A stretch of 16,943 nucleotides of DNA from positions 1-16,943 of the forward strand of contig JAAMPI010001257.1 in NCBI GenBank assembly GCA_013054445.1, read 5' to 3'. Shown here in pieces: positions 1-9,462 of the stretch. The DNA comes from Cudoniella acicularis (Eukaryota; Ascomycota; Leotiomycetes; Helotiales; Helotiaceae). Both the position numbers and the translations under genes were made by a program. The notes beneath the pieces were generated by a model. That model did not search any database. It was not told the origin of the DNA and saw only the letters and a program-made list of their open reading frames with translations. The number at the start of each line of letters is the position of its first letter. Positions within the stretch are counted from its first letter, which is position 1.

Positions 1-174
1 GGCTCCGTGATAGCTCCTCCAACAATCTTCCTCGCGCACTTCTGCAGATCAACAGGGCAGGGCCAATCCAACCACCGCCCGATACCTAACGACCTCTTGG
101 GCTCCGAACATCACCCTTGAGACACAGCAACACCTTTCCGAAACCTAAAGCTTCCTGATCACAAGATTGATACC
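1..174 (+). other. 5' leader/upstream region of ypd1
   Basis: No coding region is supported here. The sequence is C/A-rich and leads directly into the ypd1 start codon, which has the favourable context ACCATG. No TATA box is obvious. This is probably 5' UTR and proximal promoter, with more of the promoter beyond the window edge. Confidence 0.5.
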
Positions 175-743
175 ATGCCTGATCGCCATGAAGAGGAGCG
201 GGTGAGAGCACTTCTTTGCTACGCAGAGTCGGCAATGAGCTGACTATGAGTGCTTCCTAGAGCGAGGAGGGATCCGTCGGCCTGCCGGATCTGGGGGACA
301 ACATTGATTCTTTAACCTTCGAACAAATCCTGGAGATGGATGATGATGAAGAAGAGAGGGAGTTCAGCAAGTCCATAGTCTTTTCATTCTTCGAGCAAGC
401 AGTGCAGACATTCAAAAAGATGGACGATGCCCTGTAAGTTGGCTCTTGCGTTACGTTGTTATCTAAATAGTATACTAATCTAGGAACCAGGAAAGAAGGC
501 GACCTCAAGCAGCTCTCTTCCCTCGGCCATTTTCTTAAAGGTTCCTCTGCCACTCTCGGTCTTACAAAAGTCAAGGATAGCTGTGAGAAGATTCAACACT
601 TTGGCCAAATGAAGGATGAGGCTGGAACTACGGATGTTGATGATAAAAATCTGTGCTTGTCGAGGATTAAGCAAACCCTGGCTACAGTGAAAGTCGAGTA
701 TGCGGAGGTCGAAAAAGTTTTGAAGAAGTTCTATGCAAGTTGA
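175..743 (+). CDS. ypd1: Ypd1-like histidine phosphotransfer (HPt) protein
   Basis: This protein carries phosphate between hybrid sensor histidine kinases and the Ssk1/Skn7-type response regulators of the fungal multistep phosphorelay, upstream of the HOG MAP kinase pathway. It acts in cytosol and nucleus. Three exons are needed: 175-201, 261-433 and 491-743, giving 150 aa, close to the usual size of fungal Ypd1. Intron 1 (59 nt) must be removed because the unspliced frame stops soon after codon 9. Intron 2 (57 nt) has a GTAAGT donor and its acceptor at 490. The earlier acceptor at 483 would shift the frame and lose the HPt domain. The HPt motif is clear: HFLKGSSATLGL, with the phospho-accepting histidine at about residue 80. 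It is preceded by an acidic helix (EMDDDEEER) and followed by the C-terminal helical hairpin ending in KKFYAS. The family is seen in the sequence; pathway placement rests on family knowledge. Confidence 0.93.
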
Positions 744-1167
744 GTTGGCAAGGAGACATAGAGGACGTTATCGCGCTGGAATACCCAAGGACACAGGCAA
801 CGAAAGTCTTTGATTTCTAGACGCGACATAGGAGCCCGCGACTGAGCCGTGGATTGCTCTTCAAAACTGTGTTCCTCATAGCCCTGGCGTCTCGGTTGTG
901 ACTCTGCACGCATGCTTCAGGAAAGCTTCCGGTCATGCCTCTGAGTGTTCATTTCTCTTTTTTTGGCGGATTTCCATCTGCTCATGCTTACGGGACATGG
1001 AGATAAGGGATGGATGATGATATCACGAATTCTTAGGCGAACGAATCGCACGGTTTTCTCAAAAAATGAACTTTTCCAAGTCGTCAACTGGTTTTCGGGC
1101 CCAGTGAACTCCACACATGCATTTGTGGCTCTTGAAGATCATAGAGGAAGTGGATATCCCCTATGCA
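744..1167. other. Convergent intergenic region (ypd1 / 2H phosphoesterase)
   Basis: Both flanking genes end here, so these 424 bp should hold two 3' UTRs and terminators. The short open frames on either strand have no recognisable motifs, and I take them as chance. I see no RNA gene or repeat. Confidence 0.6.
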
Positions 1168-1947
1168 TTATGGCATTAGTGCTTCGCCTTCAACGACATA
1201 TTCCTCAGTGCCATCTTCCTTTTTCTGAGCACCCATCCGGCAAATAGCCACTTTCTCGACCTTGACATTTGACATCCATTCGAAGTCTTCGTAATATTCC
1301 AAAATTTCAGTTGCATCGATTGTTAATTTAGCTTTATTTTTCCCATGTCCTGACCCTTTTCCCCTAACGCCAGGAACATAAACCGTATTGAGAATCGTAG
1401 CGTGAAGCAACAGCGGCCTACTATCCGGGACTAGCAGATCTGCAGCCGCAAAAGCTTCTCTAAGTTTAAGACAGAACGAGCGTAAATAAAGGTCATCGAC
1501 AGGCGGAGCATACAATATCGACGTCTTGCTTGGAGTATGCATGCTCTCCAAACCCCTCAACGTGACCATAATCAAAGACGTCCTCTCATCATCCACCCCT
1601 TTCCCCTTCAAAGAAACACGACCCTCCTCATTTTCACCACTTTTCGCACTTCCGACTAAGCCAGAAACAGGGATAAGTTCTCTCAAATTGAGAGATTTCA
1701 ATAAACTCAGAGCGCTTTCGACGCGCTCGGGCGTGAGCAGACTCATCACGCCCAAAGTCAAATGCAGCGTCCCAAGCGGTCGTATCGCGGCTGCGGGAAT
1801 CCCATCGGGGTTTTGCGCTGTGCGGGTTCCTGTGGTCTTTTCTCGAAAGGTGGTGAGTGAGGCTTGCAATTGGCTTCGGGAGGTGGGTGTGACGAGAGGG
1901 ATGCAGAGGAAATGCGTGAGGCGTGGTGGTGAGGGCTTTGGAGGCAT
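1168..1947 (-). CDS. 2H phosphoesterase-superfamily protein (AKAP7/ASCC1-like, LigT fold)
   Basis: A single-exon 259-aa protein. It carries the two signature His motifs of the 2H phosphoesterase superfamily: LHLTLGV (H62, T64) and LHATILN (H182, T184), about 120 residues apart as expected for the bilobal LigT/CPDase fold. The N-terminus THFLCIPLVTPTSR and the segment RPLGTLHLTLGVMSL match fungal proteins usually annotated with the AKAP7 nuclear-localisation-type domain. Members act on 2',3'-cyclic or 2'-5' phosphodiester RNA ends, or are RNA-linked scaffolds such as ASCC1; the substrate here is unknown. A Lys/Gly-rich loop (GKGSGHGKNKAK, about residues 196-207) follows the second motif. The start is chosen because the conserved N-terminal block begins right after MPPKPSPPRL and no intron is needed. 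It is transcribed away from the Dicer gene, and the two share a 468-bp upstream region. Confidence 0.85.
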   Translation of the reverse strand: MPPKPSPPRLTHFLCIPLVTPTSRSQLQASLTTFREKTTGTRTAQNPDGIPAAAIRPLGTLHLTLGVMSLLTPERVESALSLLKSLNLRELIPVSGLVGSAKSGENEEGRVSLKGKGVDDERTSLIMVTLRGLESMHTPSKTSILYAPPVDDLYLRSFCLKLREAFAAADLLVPDSRPLLLHATILNTVYVPGVRGKGSGHGKNKAKLTIDATEILEYYEDFEWMSNVKVEKVAICRMGAQKKEDGTEEYVVEGEALMP

Positions 1948-2147
1948 TTTCTTTTTTTGGTTTGAGGTTTGTTTGTTTTTTGGAACCTTATCTTATTGAA
2001 ATGCTTTTTTTTGGTTGTGGTGAAGGTCTGGTGTTACTGTAGAAATTTGGCGCTTGTACAACATTTGTGTTTGTTTGGGTGGAGAGGTGGTTGCCTTGAG
2101 AAAGGAGAGATCCTTGCTGGTTCCAAAGCGGCCCGGCCCACAAGCTT

Positions 2148-2170
2148 CATCTCATCTCATCTCATCTTAT
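2148..2170. repeat. CATCT pentanucleotide microsatellite
   Basis: About four tandem CATCT units, the last degenerate, lie upstream of dcl2. This is a simple repeat with possible promoter or leader effects and no assigned function. Confidence 0.7.
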
Positions 2171-2257
2171 CCTGCATCTCCCTTGGCCGCAAAGGAGTTC
2201 TCCTTCATTGAGAGGTCATATCTCATATATCGCGTGCTCTTACCTCACCCCGGAACC

Positions 2258-2287
2258 ATGCATCAACACTTGTCGCGTCGGGAGTGA
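2258..2287 (+). other. Short upstream ORF in the dcl2 leader
   Basis: An ATG with A at -3 starts a nine-codon frame (MHQHLSRRE) ending in TGA, 128 bp before the dcl2 start codon. If the transcript begins upstream of it, this could dampen Dicer translation. The transcription start cannot be read from the sequence, so its presence in the mRNA is inference. Confidence 0.35.
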
Positions 2288-2332
2288 TCAGGCTCCCACC
2301 AACTTCCAATACGCCTCTTCTTTACCCTTTCT

Positions 2333-2356
2333 CCACCACCACCACCACCACCACCA
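2333..2356. repeat. (CCA)8 microsatellite in dcl2 leader
   Basis: Eight perfect CCA units lie 59 bp before the dcl2 start codon. This is a C/A-rich simple repeat, probably within the 5' UTR. It could also be read as a short His/Pro/Thr run, but no coding frame through it is supported. Confidence 0.85.
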
Positions 2357-2415
2357 TCCTGAAAGCGCAGCCTCAATCAAACCTCAACATCTGAGCCCGC
2401 TTCTCAGAAAACGCC

Positions 2416-5400
2416 ATGGGAGATCTCGAAGAATCTTCCTCTGACGTCTCAAGTACGAGACTTGACCTTCAAGAAGTCGAAGAGCTCGAGGCTGTACCAA
2501 CAACAAACGAAATCATCGAGGACCTCACGGAGACTACCGAAAACGACGAACTTTTAGATGATGAAGCAGTCACTCTTCCTCTTGAGGAGAATCCAGTTAT
2601 CAAGATTAAGCCTCGACTGTATCAGGGTGAGATGATGGAGGAGAGTTTGAAGAGGAATATTATCGTTGCAGTGAGTATTTAGGTTGAGAGGAGTGAGAGT
2701 GGTTTAATTACAGGGGCTTTTGCTGACGGATTATGGGTGTGAAGATGGATACGGGGTCTGGGAAAACTCAGGTGTAAGTTTTTATCCGATGTTGGGCTGT
2801 TTCCTATTCCTATCCCCCTCCTTAGAGATCCACAGTATGGCATTTCTCCATCGAATGGTCTAAGCATCTAATTGTTCTTATTTGATCCTCTCTGAGCCTT
2901 CCTCTGGCAAATATGATTCTTTCAAGATATCCTAGTGGATTTTTAGACATATCGTCATTTTCCACCTTCCTAGTGTGTTGGGAGTTTTCAGGTTGTAGTA
3001 ATCTTACCTTAGAGCTAGAATTGAAGAGCCTGAAGGGTAGCGATTCATGTTGTCAATTTCATAGAATAGAGATGGCTTCCTTTAATGATCGGATGAAAGA
3101 CTCTCATGCTTCAATACAATTAATTACAAGGCTTCGAGCTCTGTTCAATCTTCTGGTGTTTCAGTTCCCTGGTTCAAACAACAGATCAATAATCCTTCAT
3201 CTGGTTGCCAGCTAGGTTTTTCTGGGCCTAGTACATGCATTTTCAACTCAAGTTTACCATAGGCATGATTTCAGTAAGGCTGGAGCTCCTAAATTTCTCA
3301 CTCGAATGATACCTTCGTTTGTTTGCATTTCACTGGAGGTATTTCACATTATATCCAAAGCTTTTGGATCTCTAACTAATGGGTATCTTCATCTAGGGCG
3401 GTGATGAGAATACAGCATGAACTCGAACGCCTACCTCCGGGTCAAGTGAGCGTCCCCCCTAATCAGTCTGTCTCGTGCTTATATTCTAGTTCATCTGGTT
3501 TATGGCACCGACAGTCTCCCTATGCGAGCAACAATGCGCATACATCTCCTCTCAAATCCCATCGCAAATCAAATTTTTAAGCGGTGCCGATAATGTTGAT
3601 CGCTGGACGGAGCAGAGTCTTTGGGATGCTGTTCTCAAAGATGTCAAGGTTGTCGTTTCAACCTATCAGATTTTGCTGGACGCTCTGACACATGCGTTTG
3701 TTCGCATAGAATCGTTAGCCTTGATAGTTTTCGATGAAGGTTATTCTACTAAGCATGTTGTTTGGCGTTTGCTAACTGATTATTGAGCACACAATTGTGT
3801 TGGAAAACACCCAGGATCGAAGATAATGCATAGTTTCTACCATAGTAGAAAAGCACTGTCACTGCCTGTTCCTCATATCCTAGGACTCACAGCTTCCCCA
3901 GTCATGCGGTCAGATCCAACATCTTTGGTCAAGATTGAAGAGACTCTTGACAGCCTTTGCCGTACACCGATGAAGAATCGCTCAGAGCTGCTCCTTCAAG
4001 TCAAGCTGCCGACTTTATCGGAAGTATTCTACGAAAGCTCTCCGTCCGCGGAATCTCTTACCGGGTATACCAAGACAATCGAGAGCCTTGGCAAAGCATA
4101 CACGAGCCTAAAAATCTTTGAAGATCCCTATGTACTCAACTTACGCAAAGATAACACCGAAAAGAGCAGTCGAAAACTCGCAAAGGTTCTCCTCAATCAT
4201 AAGACGTGGTGTTTTTCTCAAATGAAGGTATTTCACTCCATGGCTTTGAAAATTTGTCAAGAACTCGGAGCATGGGCAGCAGATTACTATGTCGCTTCAG
4301 TCATAGCCAAATTCCTCAAAGTGGCAGGAGAAGCCACGAATTCTTTGGGTGGCATGTGGGACGTCTCAAATGCAGAAAAACAGTTTCTTGCAAAGGCTTT
4401 GCAACGGGTTGAGATTACTTCTTCCACAGGAGAGCTTCCTCAAGGATTGCCCCTGATTTCCGACAAAGTTCAGAAGCTCATCGAGGTCCTTTTGCAAGAG
4501 CCAAGTTCATTCCGAGGAATCATTTTCGTTCAGGAGAGAGTAGTGGTATCAGTCCTTGCTCATCTTCTTTCAGTTCATCCCGATACCCGCGGTCGTTTTA
4601 GAGTGGGCACAATGGTAAGTGATCGCAAGCTTGGACCCCACTTTCCTATTCTTTTGTTCCAAGGGTTTTAAAGCAGTCATGCCTGCTTCTGAGAAGCCTT
4701 GCTACCATTAGTTATCCCAAATTCACCGTGAAAAAGATCTGCTAACTACAAGTGAACCGCCAGGTTGGCACATCTGCACACATCTACCGTGGCAAGAACG
4801 TTGCAGAGTTCAATGCTGTGGACTCACAAAGTGATACCCTCATAGATTTCAGGTCTGGAAAGCTCAATCTTGTCATCGCCACAAGTGTTCTTGAGGAAGG
4901 AATCGATGTACCAGCTTGCAATGTGGTTTTATGCTTCCAGAAACCAGCCAATCTAAAGTCCTTCGTACAAAGACGCGGTCGAGCTCGACACCAAGATTCT
5001 AAGCTTATTCTGCTTCTCGAGAAAACACTCGATAACAAGACAACCGACTGGCACCAACTCGAAATGGACATGAAGAAACTTTACGAAGACGACATGCGTG
5101 TACTTCAGGAACTCATGGTGATCGAAAACTCAGAAGAACACGACGGACGCTTCTTCCAAGTCGAGAAAACGGGTGCTTTACTGGATCTCGATAACGCCGT
5201 GGCACATCTCCATCACTTCTGCGCAACACTGCCATCCAAAGAATACGTCGACCTAAGGCCCGAGTTTATATGCACCCCATTAGGAGGTGATTTCATTCGT
5301 GCCAGAGCTATCTTACCTCTTTCCGTCAACCAACAAGTCCGAGAGGCTGAAAGCCAGGGGCTGTGGAAGAGCGAGAAGAACGCTATTAGAGATGCGGCTT

Positions 5401-7949
5401 TTCAAGCGTATGTTGCTCTCTACAAAGCAGGTCTCGTCAACGACAATCTTTTGCCGCTTCTAAGGCACGATATTGATGTAGATGAGCTTACAACCACGAA
5501 AGTCGAAACAAGAGCCTCAATAATGGTTGTCAATGATCAGATGAACCCCTGGATTGACGTCGCTAATGCCTGGAATGGGTTGGGAAATGATTCTTCTGCA
5601 GGTCTGGGTCAAGCAACAATCACTATCGCCAACACAATATACACGATCCATCTGCCTATGGAGATCCCTACATTAGCACCGTTTACCTTGTACTGGGATG
5701 AAGACACCGATATCGAAATCAGAGTCCTGCAGGAACAAGGCCTACAGGATCCCGAAATCTCAAAACTTCAGGAAGATACTTGGTTGCTACATCACGCAGC
5801 ATACGGACATCGTTTTCCCATCAAAAAAGAAGGTTTCGTCATGTTGTTTTCTCCCAAGGTTGACACCAGTGCCTCATCTTCCGCCCAGGACGAAAACGCA
5901 ATTACCTTGGTGCACGACAGTCTCAACAGAAATATTATTTACATATGGAAGGACCTCCTCAGCAACAAACCACCCATTCAAGATGTCCAACGCCCTTACA
6001 AGGAATATGCGGATACGCCAGACACAGCGCATGCTGTATTGAAGCGTCTCCCTCGACGTTCAGATTTCCTCCATCGCGTCGTGTCAGAGGGACCTCGCTC
6101 GAAGAAACCATATTCTGAGGTCCTCCCCATTGGGAGATGCATCGCTGAGATTATACTATTCAACCATGTTCAACTAGGACTTTTCATCCCGTCCATCATG
6201 CATCGATTTGAAGTACACCTTGTTGCGGAGAAGCTCTCAAAGACTCTCCTAAAAGATGTCGAGATTTCGGATATAAACCTCGTTATTACGGCTATTAGTG
6301 CTTCTAGCGCAAGGGAAGAGAGCAATTACCAAAGGTTGGAGTTCCTAGGTGATTCGATCTTGAAACTCTGCGCGTCGATACAGCTGATTGGCGAGTATCC
6401 CCTCTGGCACGAAGGATACCGTAAGCAGCCCCTTTCTTCGTCCATTCTCCTAAATCCTCCACAGTAAAAAGACGATCCGTCCTTCTGCCTCCCTAATCCT
6501 ACCACAATTCAGAAAAAATACAGTGCTAATTTATTCCCAGTATCCGCCAAAAAAGACCGACTAGTAGCCAACTCCCGCCTCTCCCGCGCAGCCCTCGAAC
6601 TCGGCCTCGACAACTTCATAATCACAAAAGCCTTCACAGGCTCCAAATGGCGTCCCCTCTACACCTCCAACCTCCTCTCTGTCTCTCCCCCCAACAATCC
6701 CACGCCAAAAACAAGAAAACTCTCCTCCAAAATCCTCGCCGACGTAGTCGAATCCCTCATCGGCGCCGCCATGATCGACGGCAACCTCCCCAAAGCCCTC
6801 AAGTGCCTGCAAGTCTTCCTCCCAGAACTAACCTGGTACCCCTTAAGCACTCGGCAAGAATTCTGCTTCAGCCGTGCCCCCACCGAAGCCGACCTCCCTA
6901 TGCCGGAAACGCTCAAACCGCTCGAAGAGCTCATGGGCTACAAATTCCGGAAACCCTCTCTTCTTATCGAAGCCCTGACACACGCCTCCAGCAGCCTTGG
7001 CACGCAATCCCTGGAACGACTCGAGTTCCTCGGTGATTCTATACTCGATAACATCATCGTTAGCAAAATGTACGCAAATACACCCCCTTTATCGCATTTC
7101 CAGATGCATCTTCTGCGGACCGCGCTGGTTAACGCCGATTTCCTCGCCTTTATATGTATGGAATGGGGGCCGCAAGTACAAGTAGTATCCAGTATTCAGG
7201 AATCTGGTGGTCAGCCTGAACATTTCACACCTCAAATAACCACCGTAACGACACCACTGCATAAACACCTCAGACATACCTCTCCCCATCTCTCGCAATT
7301 GCAAACCCTCACAGCGCGTCACCATTCCTCTCTCCGAAATGCCATCCTCGCCGCAATCGATAATGGGAAGCGGTATCCATGGTCCCTGCTCGCAAGACTA
7401 CAAGCACACAAGTTTTATAGTGATGTCGTGGAGAGTGTGCTAGGAGCTGTGTGGATTGATAGCGGAAGTTTGGAGACGTGCACAAGTGTTGTGGGGAAGA
7501 TGGGGATTCTGGCGTACTGCGAGAGGATTTTGAGAGAGGGTGTGGGTGTTGGTTCTGTGGAGGGAAAGTCAGGGGGAATTATGATCATGCATCCGAAAGA
7601 GGAGCTGGGGATTTTGGCGGGGGAGAAGGTCGTGAGGTATGTGGTTAGTTTGGGTGGCGGTACTGGGCGGGATGAGAATAATGTCGTTGGTGAGCTGGAG
7701 GGTGGGGAGGGTAATAGCGTTAAAGGCAGGTATGTATGTGAGGTTTCTGTAGGAGATGAAAAGGTCGTGAGGTATGAAGGTGGTGTGGATAGGGAAGAGG
7801 TGCAGACGAGCGCTGCGGAGATGGCTGTGGAGGTTTTGATAGCCAGGAAGCGGGCTGCTGCTGTGGAGGTGGTGAGTGGTGATGGTGATGAAATTATGGA
7901 TGTGGGTGTTGGTGCTGAGGAAGATACCGATGTGGTGATGGTTGAGTAA
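2416..7949 (+). CDS. dcl2: Dicer-like protein 2 (DCL2)
   Basis: A Dicer endoribonuclease that cuts dsRNA into small interfering RNAs for quelling-type silencing and defence against mycoviruses and transposons. Proposed exons are 2416-2670, 2745-2773, 3397-3445, 3490-3739, 3788-4614, 4764-6420 and 6541-7949 (4476 nt, 1491 aa, normal for fungal DCL2). Domains in order: DExH helicase with Walker A MDTGSGKT (K92), DEAH box (193-196, its Ala codon split by an intron) and TAS (229-231); helicase C domain with ATSVLEEGID and QRRGRARH (539-546); Dicer dimerisation domain (about 609-700); RNase IIIa (LEFLGDS with E996 and D1000; D1090, E1093); RNase IIIb (E1184, D1188; D1317, E1320); and a weak dsRNA-binding region (about 1373-1458) before an acidic tail. 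All eight catalytic carboxylates are present, so the enzyme should be active. No canonical PAZ domain is evident, as usual for this family. The start has the strong context GCCATGG. Confidence 0.93.
2774..3396 (+). other. 623-nt intron 2 of dcl2
   Basis: The donor is GTAAGT and the acceptor CTAG, with a CTAAC branch site about 20 nt before the acceptor. Removing it joins the Walker A exon to the conserved VAVMRIQHELERLPPGQ segment in frame. Every other dcl2 intron is 44-149 nt. A 100-codon open frame inside (2913-3215) has no recognisable motif. I find no terminal repeats, tRNA or clear snoRNA boxes. It could be an old insertion or hold a regulatory element. Confidence 0.8.
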
Positions 7950-8196
7950 GTCTATGACAAGGGCGAAAATAGTGTGTTTGTATGCCTGAAGGCGTCTCTG
8001 GAAGGCACCAAATTTTGTGGCGGTATTCAATTTATCTTATTGCGGAGTAAGAGGGAGCTCATGGTATTTATTGTGGCTTCCTCTGTATGATATCCCCATA
8101 CATCTTGGCATGTTGCTCTCATTACCTCGGAGTATTCGTCAGACATGAGATTAGACTGATTCCAAGAAAATCAATCAGCAGGCACATCAACATCTC
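7950..8196. other. Convergent intergenic region (dcl2 / SGNH-like gene)
   Basis: This 247-bp gap lies between two converging stop codons. It should contain both 3' UTRs, which may overlap. No coding or RNA feature is seen. Confidence 0.6.
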
Positions 8197-9462
8197 TCAT
8201 GAGGTTTCCAGCATAGCCAGCCAATTGATAATCATCATGGCTTGCACCAATGCCACCTTCTGCCCAAATTTATCTCCATCCGCCGTTTCAGCTTGCAGAG
8301 TCAAGTTATAAAGTCCCAACACATCGAAGTGTTTCTCTCGAGCTAAAGCCGCCATGTCTTGCTGATACTGCCAGACTTCTCTGTTTCCGGTTCCGTTAAG
8401 TCCCTGTGATATAGGTCCGAGCGAAAGCATCGGTATATTTCTTTCTGCAGCTGTAGCTAAAGTGATCCATTCATCGACAGCTTGTTCGGTGGTGTCGATC
8501 GAGAGAGGGGAGCCTTGGCTGAATGAGAAAATCACAGGAGATGGCTGCCACGGGTTTGGCTTGTTGTAAGTTAAATCTTTAAAGCCGTCCTGCATTACTG
8601 GTGACGCGACTGTGTTTTCGAGACGAAGGTAGGCATGTGGTCTATCTGCTGTCCTTGTTAGAAAATCAGTAATGATGGAGGTAGTGGTGGCGTACGACTG
8701 CAGATGTAAGGGCTGCCTTTGCCATCATTGAACTGATTCTTCCACACCTCCCCACTGTTTCTAATGCTGAATTCTACGCAGTCGGGATTCAGGAATTGAC
8801 TGTCGCACTTGCAGATTGTTTGATCTTGCTCGTTCATCCGCCATTGTTGAAGTCCACCAAGATTAAGGTCTTCGCGGAGGAGGATATTAAAAGCTGCGTA
8901 AATCGATTGAGCAAGATTATCACCAATGAAGACAATGGCATTAAATCTTTCGAGTATCATGCAGATTTCAGGAGTTGGGAACCATCTGTAGGTACAGCCT
9001 ATCTTGTGTTAGTTTGAGGTCTCTGCTCCACGGGAGACTTACCTTTGCCAACGTAAGGTTCATCGAAGCCATGTCGACCTCCACCACTAACTGCATCAAG
9101 GAGTTCCGCGCGGTTCTTACAGAAAGGGGACACTTGTGGATTGAGAGGGTATGGCGCAAGGTAGATATCCGATTGCAAAATGCCACAGTCTCGACTTCCT
9201 GCGAAATGCTTGATGGCGCTGGGCATCCAAGTCAGTCTTCAAATACGCTTGTTGCAAGAGTAACTTACTCCTCTCCAGGGCTGAGAATGAAAGGCTTGAA
9301 TGTTTGTTGGGGCTGGAACATGAAGGAAAATGAAAGCCAGAGCAGGTACGTGATTCCACAGACGAAGGCGACGAGTACAAAACTTGGAAAGCGGGAGTAA
9401 ACATAGCTTCTATCCATTTTTATGTGTACTGGCAAACAGGATCGTCTAGCGCGAGGGACCAT
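8197..9462 (-). CDS. Membrane-anchored SGNH/PC-esterase-like protein, probably catalytically altered
   Basis: Four exons on the minus strand: 9462-9269, 9218-9043, 8998-8696 and 8648-8197 (374 aa). Introns are 50, 44 and 47 nt. The first has its branch site CTGAC; a nearer acceptor would leave only 32 nt and is rejected. A basic N-terminus (RARR) and one hydrophobic helix (about 27-48) suggest a type II signal anchor with a lumenal domain. The pattern SGGGRHGFDEPYVGKGCTYRW, the FIGDN block and the ending VQAMMIINWLAML match a fungal SGNH/PC-esterase-like family, whose members may modify glycans. Residue 151 is Asn where GDS would give the nucleophilic Ser. The C-terminal DGxH-type motif reads DGDK (348-351), lacking His. 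Cysteine-rich CKCDSQ and C-P-Y-I-C segments may form disulfides. A second in-frame start at 9417 (Met16) is possible. Function is not established. Confidence 0.78.

Larger units (their letters stand above)
1948..2415. promoter_or_regulatory. Divergent promoter region of the 2H phosphoesterase gene and dcl2
   Basis: The two genes point away from each other, so these 468 bp should contain both promoters and both 5' leaders. The 2H side is T/G-rich on the + strand, the dcl2 side C/A-rich. Visible elements are a CATCT pentamer tract near 2148-2170, a (CCA)8 run at 2333-2356 and a short upstream ORF at 2258-2287. No clear TATA box is seen. Longer open frames here look like chance. Confidence 0.6.

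Noticed and set aside
434..483. Shorter ypd1 intron using the acceptor at 483
   Set aside because: It shifts the frame and destroys the HPt motif; the acceptor at 490 restores KEGDLKQLSSLGHFLKGSS.
945..1247. 100-codon open frame on the + strand between ypd1 and the 2H gene
   Set aside because: No recognisable motif, it overlaps the end of the clear 2H coding region on the other strand, and it lies where convergent 3' UTRs are expected.
1526..1999. 157-codon open frame on the + strand
   Set aside because: It lies almost wholly antisense to the 2H phosphoesterase, whose two His motifs leave no doubt about the coding strand.
2913..3215. 100-codon open frame inside dcl2 intron 2
   Set aside because: It has no recognisable domain, and the flanking splice sites join two conserved Dicer segments in frame across it, so it is not a Dicer exon. 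I kept the intron itself as a finding.
3502..3786. Unspliced Dicer frame ending FDEGYSTK...LLTDY
   Set aside because: It reads into an intron. Splicing at 3740-3787 restores the DEAH box and the conserved NCVGKHPGSKIM segment.
6561..6934. Minus-strand open frames opposite the RNase IIIa region
   Set aside because: They are antisense shadows of a C-rich coding exon with clear RNase III motifs on the + strand.
9237..9268. 32-nt first intron for the SGNH-like gene
   Set aside because: Too short for efficient splicing. The acceptor 18 nt further on gives a 50-nt intron with a proper branch site and the same frame.
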